Shown here in pieces: positions 1-5,165 of a stretch of 5,165 bases of DNA. Numbering within the stretch: position 1 is the first letter of the stretch; the number at the start of each line of letters is the position of its first letter. Below the pieces are notes generated by a model that was not told the origin of the DNA, did no database searches, and saw only the letters and a list, made by a program, of their open reading frames with translations. This DNA is from Clostridia bacterium (GTDB taxonomy: Bacteria > Bacillota_A > Clostridia > Christensenellales > Borkfalkiaceae): NCBI GenBank assembly GCA_017457015.1, contig JAFTIG010000009.1, positions 1 through 5,165 on the forward strand. The letters are read 5' to 3'. The position numbers and the translations under genes are program-made.

Positions 1-891
1 GCTAATTACGCGTATTTAAAAATTGCGGACGGTTGTTCTAACCATTGCACTTATTGTCTTATCCCTTACATACGCGGTGCGTATAGGTCAGTACCTATTA
101 ATGATCTTATTGAAGAAACGAAGACTTTGGGGGACGTAAAAGAATTAATATTAGTTGCGCAAGATACCGCAAAGTACGGCGCGGATTTATCTGACCGAAC
201 TAATCTCGTAACTTTGATTAGAGAACTGTCTAAACTAAATAACGTGCACGGCATAAGACTTATGTACTGTTATCCGGAGAATATAACGGATGAACTTATA
301 CACGAGATGCAGGTTAATCCAAAGGTTATTCGCTATCTCGATATGCCCTTGCAACACGCAGACGACGCCGTGCTAAAACTGATGAATAGAAAGGGCACGG
401 GAGAAGGGTATTTATCGCTCATTGAAAAGATTAGAAGTCAAGTTTCGGGTATAGCGATTCGTTCGACTTTCATAACGGGCTTTCCGAGAGAGAGCGAAAG
501 CGCGTTTGAAAATCTAATAACTTTTTTACAAAAAGCAAAACTTTTTAACGCAGGATTTTTTAAGTATAGTAGAGAAGACGGTACAGCCGCCGCAAGACTT
601 GACGGACAAATACCGACAGGCGTAAAGACTGCGCGACTTAAAAAGTTATATTCGGTACAAAAAAAGATAGTTAAAGAGAATAATAAGGCGCTCGTAGGCA
701 AGACTTTTAAGGTGCTTGCGGAAGGCTTTGATCAATACCAAACCGTATATTACGGTAGAGCGTACTTTAATGCTCCCGACGTCGACGGAAAGATTTATTT
801 CTTTTCGGATGAAGAAGTTGAATACGGCGAATATATTAACGTAAAAATTATCAAGGCAACGGGTTACGACCTGTATGGAGAACGCGTATGA
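1..891 (+). CDS. rimO: Ribosomal protein S12 methylthiotransferase RimO, 5'-truncated by the window edge
   Basis: Radical SAM iron-sulfur enzyme that adds a beta-methylthio group to the conserved aspartate of ribosomal protein S12. The frame is open from base 1, so the start and the N-terminal methylthiotransferase domain (roughly 140-150 residues by family length) lie upstream; 296 codons are visible. Seen: the radical SAM cluster motif CSNHCTYC (Cys12, 16 and 19 of the visible part), PLQH at about 116-119, TFITGFP at 156-162, YSREDGTAAA at about 189-198, and a C-terminal TRAM-like domain from about residue 229 to the end. The 'YSREDGT' stretch, in place of the 'YSPRPGT' of MiaB, and the C-terminal TRAM pattern favour RimO over the tRNA enzymes MiaB and MtaB. 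The TTG at 127 is an internal Leu codon, not the start. The stop TGA overlaps the pgsA start by 4 nt (ATGA), which suggests translational coupling. Confidence 0.93.
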   Translation, partial: ANYAYLKIADGCSNHCTYCLIPYIRGAYRSVPINDLIEETKTLGDVKELILVAQDTAKYGADLSDRTNLVTLIRELSKLNNVHGIRLMYCYPENITDELIHEMQVNPKVIRYLDMPLQHADDAVLKLMNRKGTGEGYLSLIEKIRSQVSGIAIRSTFITGFPRESESAFENLITFLQKAKLFNAGFFKYSREDGTAAARLDGQIPTGVKTARLKKLYSVQKKIVKENNKALVGKTFKVLAEGFDQYQTVYYGRAYFNAPDVDGKIYFFSDEEVEYGEYINVKIIKATGYDLYGERV

Positions 892-1469
892 ATTTACCAA
901 ACAAACTTACGATATTAAGAATAATTATGATACCGCTTTTCGTAGCAATATTCTATATTACGGCGATACCTTATAACTACGTTATTTCTGCGGTAATATT
1001 TACCCTTGCGGCACTTACCGATTTTTTGGACGGACATATCGCAAGAAAGTACAATTTAATAACTAATCTCGGCAAATTTTTAGATCCTATTGCCGATAAG
1101 GTTTTGGTTTCAACGGCACTTATAATTATGCTTTTGCCTTTCCCTGGTGAAGGTGTAATCTTGCCCTTTTACGCGGCTATTGCAGTTGCGGTTATTTTAG
1201 CGAGAGAATTGGTCGTCAGTGGGTTCCGTATGGTCGCTGCGTCAAAAGGCGCGGTTCTTGCGGCAGACTGGTCGGGCAAAGTAAAGACGTTCGTTCAGGA
1301 CGTTGCCGTTATAGTTCTTTTAGTCGGTGCGGATTTTAGTATCGGCACGGATATAAACGTAATTAATCTAATAGGACTTATTCTACTCGGTGTGGCAACT
1401 ATTCTTACTATCTATTCGGGTACTGAATGTATAGTTAAAAACAGAGCGGTATTAAAGGACGGTCAATGA
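888..1469 (+). CDS. pgsA: CDP-diacylglycerol--glycerol-3-phosphate 3-phosphatidyltransferase (PGP synthase)
   Basis: Integral membrane enzyme that joins CDP-diacylglycerol and glycerol 3-phosphate to give phosphatidylglycerophosphate, the committed step to phosphatidylglycerol and cardiolipin. The 193-residue length is typical. The complete CDP-alcohol phosphatidyltransferase signature D-x2-DG-x2-AR-x8-G-x3-D-x3-D is present: Asp45, Asp48, Gly49, Ala52, Arg53, Gly62, Asp66 and Asp70. A second PgsA-like block follows at about 105-137 (ARELVVSGFR, then GKVKTFVQ). Hydrophobic segments near residues 10-27, 30-46, 73-86, 92-110, 135-150 and 158-176 are consistent with the six-helix fold. The N-terminal MNLPNKLTILR is the usual PgsA start. 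GGAG at 877-880, seven bases before the ATG, supports this start. The gene overlaps rimO and cinA by 4 nt each. Other family members such as phosphatidylserine synthase are less likely given the N-terminus and the pgsA-cinA-recA context. Confidence 0.95.
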   Translation: MNLPNKLTILRIIMIPLFVAIFYITAIPYNYVISAVIFTLAALTDFLDGHIARKYNLITNLGKFLDPIADKVLVSTALIIMLLPFPGEGVILPFYAAIAVAVILARELVVSGFRMVAASKGAVLAADWSGKVKTFVQDVAVIVLLVGADFSIGTDINVINLIGLILLGVATILTIYSGTECIVKNRAVLKDGQ

Positions 1470-2674
1470 AAACGGCACTGATATTTTTCCGTGCACCCGA
1501 AAGTAAATTCGTAGGGGAATATTATTCAGACGTAATCGAAACCATGAACGGCGGCGGTTTTGCCGTGGATACGGTAGAAGTTTTATCCGATACCGACGAC
1601 ATAGGTTTTAAGCGTAGATTTACTGAGTTTAAAGATACCGTAGATAATCTCGTTATCGTCGGTGGTGACGCCGTTGCGTTCAATTTAAAAGATATTATCG
1701 CAGAGAGTATGGATACTGCGCTGATTGAAAATGCAAACGCTAAAACTTTTCTTGACGCGGTAAGTAAAAATAACGGTGTGGAGTATCCTGAAAGTTACGC
1801 ATCGTTACCTATAGAGAGTACGGTTATACCTAACGTTTGCGGTGGATATCAAGGCTTTATTTTAGACGGCAACGAGTTCACCTTGGCAGTTTTGCCCAAA
1901 GATTTAAAAGAGATTAAGGTAATGTGCGATAAATACGTTCTGCCGTATCTTGAAAATAAACTCGGTATAAAGAGAAAGCGTTTGGTCTTAAAATATTTCG
2001 GGGATAAGGCGGCACTTGAAAAAACCCTTGCCGAAGCGGAAAATATAGGGGTTGAAGGATTTTCTTACGTTTTAACGGAAAACAACGGCGACGTTACCGC
2101 CGATATATTATTTAACGACGGAGTTGACGGTACGATACGCAACGAAGTTATAAGATACGTTTTGTCAAATCATAAAGAAAACGTTTATGCGGAGTTTGAT
2201 ACCACGCTCGGTGAAAGACTTTTTGATCTGCTCAAATTAAGGGGGCTTAAACTATCGGTTGCCGAGTCCTTTACGGGTGGCAGAGTAGTTTCCGAGATAA
2301 TAAAAAATTCGGGGGCGTCTAACTACGTTCACGAAGGAGTAGTATCTTATTCAAACCAAAGTAAAATGGACAGGCTTGCAGTAAACGAGCAAGACTTAAA
2401 AAAACACGGCGCGGTGAGTTCGGTAGTTGCATATATGATGGCTGCAGGACTTCTGCGTGACAAAAATGCGGATATAGCAATTTCTACGACTGGTATTGCA
2501 GGACCTAAAAGTGACGATACCGATAAACCCGTCGGATTATGCTATATTGCCGTCGGAATGCGTGACGGCGTACATACTTACCAATACAAGTTATCGGGAA
2601 CGAGAGAGCAAATAACCGAAACGGCAAAGAACACTGCGCTGTTTCTGGCAATAAAAAAATTAAAAAATTTATAA
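1466..2674 (+). CDS. cinA: CinA family protein: NMN deamidase-type C-terminal domain with a divergent N-terminal domain
   Basis: The 402 residues match the usual three-part CinA layout: an N-terminal MoaB/MogA-like domain (about 1-160), a middle KH-like segment (about 165-240) and a C-terminal PncC/CinA domain (about 247-402). The C-terminal domain is well kept: AESFTGG (266-272), VVSYSNQSK (292-300), GAVSS (315-319), TGIAGP (342-347) and KPVG (354-357). Characterised NMN deamidases are described as Ser/Lys hydrolases; the likely equivalents here, Ser268 and Lys300 with Tyr295, are present, so conversion of nicotinamide mononucleotide to nicotinate mononucleotide is plausible. The Cys usual after that Ser is Phe269. 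The N-terminal domain has lost the family landmarks: no GTELLLG near the start, VIVGGDAV (63-70) where TGGLGPTxDD is expected, and VLPKDLKE (142-149) in place of LPGPPxE. The ADP-ribose pyrophosphatase activity reported for some CinA proteins is therefore doubtful. AAAGGA at 1454-1459 supports the ATG, which overlaps pgsA by 4 nt. In naturally competent bacteria cinA is often cotranscribed with recA, as it appears to be here. Confidence 0.9.
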   Translation: MKTALIFFRAPESKFVGEYYSDVIETMNGGGFAVDTVEVLSDTDDIGFKRRFTEFKDTVDNLVIVGGDAVAFNLKDIIAESMDTALIENANAKTFLDAVSKNNGVEYPESYASLPIESTVIPNVCGGYQGFILDGNEFTLAVLPKDLKEIKVMCDKYVLPYLENKLGIKRKRLVLKYFGDKAALEKTLAEAENIGVEGFSYVLTENNGDVTADILFNDGVDGTIRNEVIRYVLSNHKENVYAEFDTTLGERLFDLLKLRGLKLSVAESFTGGRVVSEIIKNSGASNYVHEGVVSYSNQSKMDRLAVNEQDLKKHGAVSSVVAYMMAAGLLRDKNADIAISTTGIAGPKSDDTDKPVGLCYIAVGMRDGVHTYQYKLSGTREQITETAKNTALFLAIKKLKNL

Positions 2675-2680
2675 AGGTGA
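2673..2680 (+). promoter_or_regulatory. Ribosome binding site of recA
   Basis: AAAGGTGA overlaps the cinA stop codon and lies 6 nt before the recA ATG. It is a strong Shine-Dalgarno match and fixes the recA start. Because it overlaps the cinA terminus, ribosomes ending cinA could reinitiate on recA. Confidence 0.85.
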
Positions 2681-2686
2681 AAAATT

Positions 2687-3691
2687 ATGGATGAAGCAAA
2701 AATAAAAGCACTAGACGGTGTTATGGCACAGATTGAAAAACAATACGGCAAAGGCGCTATTATGCGTTTAGGACAGGTTGCAGGCGATACTAATATAGAA
2801 GTTTTACCGACAGGCTGTTTGTCGCTCGACTTGGCAATCGGGGTAGGCGGTCTTCCGCGTGGTAGAATTATTGAAATTTACGGACCTGAATCTTCTGGTA
2901 AAACCACGGTTGCGCTCAGTTGTATTGCGGAAACGCAAAAGGCTGGTGGTATTGCGGCGTTCGTGGACGCAGAGCACGCTCTCGATCCTGTATACGCTAA
3001 AAATCTCGGCGTAAACCTTGACGAACTTTACGTTTCTCAACCCGATACGGGTGAGCAGGCGCTAGATATTACCGCGTCGCTCGTTAACAGTAAAGCGGTC
3101 GATATTATAGTAGTTGACTCGGTTGCGGCGCTCACTCCCAAGGCGGAAATTGAAGGTGATATGGGTGATTCACACGTTGGATTGCAAGCAAGACTTATGA
3201 GTCAGGCACTCCGTAAACTTACGGCAATTACAAACAAGAGTAAAACTTGTATCATATTTATAAACCAACTGCGTGAAAAAGTCGGCGTTATGTTCGGCAA
3301 TCCTGAAGTAACTGCGGGCGGTAAAGCGCTCAAATTTTATGCAAGCGTGCGTATTGACGTAAGAAAATCGGATGCACTCAAAGACAGTGAAGGCGCTTAC
3401 GGTAATCACACTAAAGCAAAAATCGTTAAAAACAAGGTCGCTCCGCCCTTTAAGACTGCGGAATTTGATATTATTTTCGGTAAAGGTATATCAAAAGGCA
3501 GTTGCCTTATAGATTTAGGGTTACAGTACGATATTATTCAAAAGAGCGGTGCTTGGTTCTCTTATAACGGGGAAAAGATTGCTCAAGGCAGAGAAAAAGC
3601 CGTTATTTATATGGAAACTAACCTTGAAGTAGCAGAAGAAGTAAAGACTAAAATTTTAGACGCTTTCCATAATAAGGGGAAAAACGACTGA
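2687..3691 (+). CDS. recA: Recombinase RecA
   Basis: ATP-dependent strand-exchange protein that forms filaments on single-stranded DNA for recombination and repair and, where LexA exists, triggers its self-cleavage. All core elements are present: Walker [10 protein letters not shown] (66-74), the catalytic Glu96 in DAEHALD, Walker B-type IIVVDS (140-145), loop L1 around [10 protein letters not shown] (157-165), Gln194 followed by loop L2 (about 195-212), and the RecA signature ALKFYASVR (214-222). L2 reads NPEVTAGGK where E. coli has NPETTTGGN, a mild divergence. At 334 residues the protein is a little short. It ends in a small Lys/Asn-rich tail (HNKGKND) and lacks the long acidic C-terminal tail of E. 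coli RecA. It lies 12 nt after cinA with no room for its own promoter in the gap, so it is probably transcribed with rimO-pgsA-cinA or from a site inside cinA. No intrinsic terminator is visible after the stop. Confidence 0.99.
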   Translation: MDEAKIKALDGVMAQIEKQYGKGAIMRLGQVAGDTNIEVLPTGCLSLDLAIGVGGLPRGRIIEIYGPESSGKTTVALSCIAETQKAGGIAAFVDAEHALDPVYAKNLGVNLDELYVSQPDTGEQALDITASLVNSKAVDIIVVDSVAALTPKAEIEGDMGDSHVGLQARLMSQALRKLTAITNKSKTCIIFINQLREKVGVMFGNPEVTAGGKALKFYASVRIDVRKSDALKDSEGAYGNHTKAKIVKNKVAPPFKTAEFDIIFGKGISKGSCLIDLGLQYDIIQKSGAWFSYNGEKIAQGREKAVIYMETNLEVAEEVKTKILDAFHNKGKND

Positions 3692-3698
3692 TATAACA

Positions 3699-3727
3699 TT
3701 GACAATTCTTTAGAATTGTAGTAAAAT
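3699..3727 (+). promoter_or_regulatory. Predicted sigma-A type promoter for rny
   Basis: A consensus -35 box TTGACA (3699-3704) is separated by exactly 17 bp from the -10 box TAAAAT (3722-3727), a 5/6 match to TATAAT. It starts 7 nt after the recA stop and about 95 nt before the rny ATG. Transcription would begin near 3733-3736. It gives rny transcription independent of the recA operon. Confidence 0.85.
3702..3719. promoter_or_regulatory. Perfect 18-bp palindrome inside the rny promoter, possible operator
   Basis: ACAATTCT (3702-3709) and AGAATTGT (3712-3719) are exact inverted copies separated by TT. The element covers the last three bases of the -35 box and most of the spacer, so a dimeric regulator bound here would block RNA polymerase. 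It does not match the LexA (GAAC-N4-GTTC), CIRCE or Rex patterns; the outer ACAATT/AATTGT halves loosely recall MarR/OhrR-type sites. Being A/T-rich with a 2-nt loop and no following T tract, it is not a convincing terminator. The operator role is inferred. Confidence 0.4.
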
Positions 3728-3740
3728 ATTTATATAGAAA

Positions 3741-3769
3741 TTAAGCATCTATGGTTAAAAGATGTTTAA
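3741..3769 (+). promoter_or_regulatory. Stem-loop in the predicted 5' leader of rny
   Basis: TTAAGCATCT (3741-3750) can pair over 10 bp, with one G-U pair, with AGATGTTTAA (3760-3769) around a 9-nt loop. If transcription starts near 3734, this hairpin lies within about 7 nt of the mRNA 5' end and ends 9 nt before the Shine-Dalgarno. It could protect the 5' end or take part in rny autocontrol. The stem is mostly A-U, so it is of moderate stability. No known riboswitch class is recognised. Confidence 0.4.
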
Positions 3770-3778
3770 ATAAAAAAC

Positions 3779-3785
3779 AGGAGGG
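3779..3785 (+). promoter_or_regulatory. Ribosome binding site of rny
   Basis: AGGAGGG is a near-perfect Shine-Dalgarno with 9 nt before the ATG at 3795. It selects this ATG over the in-frame GTG at 3849, which has only a weak GGCGGA upstream. Confidence 0.85.
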
Positions 3786-3794
3786 CATATTAAC

Positions 3795-5165
3795 ATGCAG
3801 AATTTTAACTACCGCTCCCTGTTCTTGACAACTGGCGGAAACGACGTTGTGTATATTATCGTTATCGCCGCATTAGTGATATTAGCAATAGCCGCATTTT
3901 TGGTTAGCTGGAAAATGAGTGCCAAGTCTTTGAAGAAAAAGTATGAAAAAGATACTGGCGATATAGAAGCACAGCGTAACAGAATGCTCGACGACGTTAG
4001 AGAAGAGAGTAGGGCTATTAAGAAAGAAGCTATTTTAGAAGCGAAAGAACAGGAAATCAAACTTCGCAATGAATTTGAGCGCGAAAGTAAAGAAAAACGC
4101 GCAGAACTTCAGAGAATGGAAAACAGACTCAACCAGAAAGAAGAAACTCTGGAAAAGAAGGAAGAAAATCTTGCGAAGCGTAACGAAGAGACCACTCGTC
4201 AACAGAACGTGCTCAAGGCAAAAGAAGGAGAACTTGATAAGAAACTTGAAGACATTGCCGCTCAGCACGATAAGATGATTCAAGAATTTGAGAAAATTTC
4301 TCAAATGAGCAGAGAAGAAGCTAAGAAAGAGCTTATCAATGCAATCACCGACGAAGCAAAGCGCGACGCTGCGGGCATGGTCAAAAACATTGAAGCCGAA
4401 GCGAGAGAAAACGGCGAAAGAAAGGCAAAAGAAATCGTTAGCCTTGCAATTCAAAAATGTAGCACTGAACAGGCAACGGAAATTACCGTGTCGGTCGTAC
4501 CCCTTCCTAGCGACGATATGAAAGCAAGAATTATCGGTCGTGAAGGCAGAAACATCAGAACGCTTGAAAACGCTACGGGTATCGAACTTATTATAGACGA
4601 TACGCCTGAAGTAGTTATCGTATCGGGCTTTGATCCCGTAAGGCGTGAAGTTGCAAGAATTGCACTTGAAAAACTTATTCAAGACGGCAGAATTCACCCT
4701 GCAAGAATTGAAGAAACGGTTGAAAAGGTTAAGAAAGAACTCGACCAACAGATTAAAGAAGCCGGTGAAGCGGCAATGTTCGAGTGTGGCATATTCGGTC
4801 TACACCCCGAAATCGTTAAACTTCTCGGCAGGCTTAAGTTCCGTACCAGTTACGGTCAAAACGTATTAAAGCACTCTATAGAAGTATCGCATTTAGCAGG
4901 CGTAATGGCTACCGAACTCGGTATAGACGCGGCGCTTGCAAAACGTGCGGGATTATTGCACGACCTCGGTAAAGCAGTCGACTTTGAAATTGAAGGTACG
5001 CACATGCAAATTGGTGGCGATCTTGCTAAAAAGTATAGAGAAAATCACAACGTTATTAACGCAATACTCGCTCACCACGGCGACGTAGAACCAAAGACGC
5101 TCGAAGCAGTGCTCGTTCAGGCGGCAGACGCTATTTCTGGCGCAAGACCGGGTGCAAGAAGAGAA
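3795..5165 (+). CDS. rny: Ribonuclease Y, 3'-truncated by the window edge
   Basis: Membrane-anchored endoribonuclease that begins the decay and processing of many mRNAs in Bacillota, often as the scaffold of a degradosome-like assembly. The frame stays open to the last base: 457 codons are seen, and about 60-70 C-terminal residues are missing by comparison with the 520-residue B. subtilis protein. Domain order: a transmembrane helix (about 19-38); a long charged coiled coil rich in Lys, Glu and Arg (about 42-215); a KH domain with [10 protein letters not shown] (246-255, GxxG loop GREG 248-251); and an HD phosphohydrolase domain with His360, the metal-binding His389-Asp390 pair, His427-His428 and Asp445. 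A polar stretch of about 18 residues precedes the membrane helix, longer than in B. subtilis. The start is chosen for its AGGAGGG. The gene has its own predicted promoter, and its position after recA matches the known Bacillota gene order. Confidence 0.97.
   Translation, partial: MQNFNYRSLFLTTGGNDVVYIIVIAALVILAIAAFLVSWKMSAKSLKKKYEKDTGDIEAQRNRMLDDVREESRAIKKEAILEAKEQEIKLRNEFERESKEKRAELQRMENRLNQKEETLEKKEENLAKRNEETTRQQNVLKAKEGELDKKLEDIAAQHDKMIQEFEKISQMSREEAKKELINAITDEAKRDAAGMVKNIEAEARENGERKAKEIVSLAIQKCSTEQATEITVSVVPLPSDDMKARIIGREGRNIRTLENATGIELIIDDTPEVVIVSGFDPVRREVARIALEKLIQDGRIHPARIEETVEKVKKELDQQIKEAGEAAMFECGIFGLHPEIVKLLGRLKFRTSYGQNVLKHSIEVSHLAGVMATELGIDAALAKRAGLLHDLGKAVDFEIEGTHMQIGGDLAKKYRENHNVINAILAHHGDVEPKTLEAVLVQAADAISGARPGARRE

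Noticed and set aside
127..129. TTG at 127 as the start of a 254-residue protein
   Set aside because: The frame is open and homologous to RimO upstream, including the radical SAM cysteines encoded before this codon, so it is an internal Leu codon.
2629..2644. GAAC...GTTT pair near the end of cinA as an SOS box for recA
   Set aside because: The half-sites are 8 bp apart instead of 4 and one is imperfect, inside coding sequence.
2645..2675. Possible recA promoter CTGGCA ... TATAAA at the cinA end
   Set aside because: The -35 matches 4/6, the spacer is 19 bp, and transcription would start after the recA Shine-Dalgarno.
3702..3719. The palindrome as an intrinsic terminator of recA
   Set aside because: The stem is A/T-rich with a 2-nt loop and is followed by GTAAAATATT rather than a T tract. 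It also overlaps a near-consensus promoter.
3825..3857. Second TTGACA (3825-3830) with TATATT (3852-3857) inside rny
   Set aside because: The 21-bp spacer is too long for a sigma-A promoter, and the sequence encodes the conserved start of RNase Y; probably chance.
4035..4748. Long open frame on the - strand (237 codons) opposite rny
   Set aside because: It lies antisense to the Lys/Glu-rich coiled coil and KH region of RNase Y; the GAA/AAG-rich sense codons give TTC/CTT (Phe/Leu) and few stops on the other strand. The product is a Phe-rich, low-complexity sequence with no recognisable domain.
4069..4869. Short + strand open frames inside rny in another frame (4069-4278, 4339-4521, 4645-4869)
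   Set aside because: They are Lys/Arg-rich frame-shifted readings of the RNase Y coding sequence, whose own frame is uninterrupted and matches the family throughout.

Overview
The window is a stretch of ordinary bacterial core chromosome, about 40% G+C by eye, with all five genes on the + strand: rimO (3' part) - pgsA - cinA - recA - rny (5' part). Bacillota, especially Clostridia, are known for this order, and RNase Y with an N-terminal membrane anchor fits that group. The best guess is an uncultured gut-type clostridial lineage. Nothing in the sequence fixes the genus, and no RNA gene, mobile element, CRISPR array or sign of recent transfer is visible.

Layout. Positions 1-891 hold the C-terminal two thirds of the ribosomal protein S12 methylthiotransferase RimO. 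It overlaps pgsA (888-1469), and pgsA overlaps cinA (1466-2674), each by 4 nt in an ATGA arrangement that suggests translational coupling. recA (2687-3691) starts 12 nt after cinA behind its own strong ribosome binding site. The four genes look like one operon whose promoter lies upstream of the window. The 103-nt gap 3692-3794 is the only real intergenic space. It carries a very good sigma-A type promoter (TTGACA, 17 bp, TAAAAT), a perfect 18-bp palindrome inside that promoter, a 10-bp stem-loop in the predicted leader, and a strong Shine-Dalgarno. It then leads into rny (3795 to the window edge), which encodes the membrane-anchored endoribonuclease RNase Y. Its C-terminal 60-70 residues are cut off.

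Roles. RimO modifies the ribosome, PgsA makes the precursor of phosphatidylglycerol, CinA is an NMN deamidase-type pyridine nucleotide recycling protein, RecA performs recombination and DNA repair, and RNase Y starts mRNA turnover at the membrane. They are housekeeping neighbours rather than a single pathway.

I found no undescribed system. The observations most worth a second look are the heavily eroded N-terminal domain of CinA beside an apparently working C-terminal deamidase domain, and the regulatory structures between recA and rny (palindrome in the promoter, leader hairpin).
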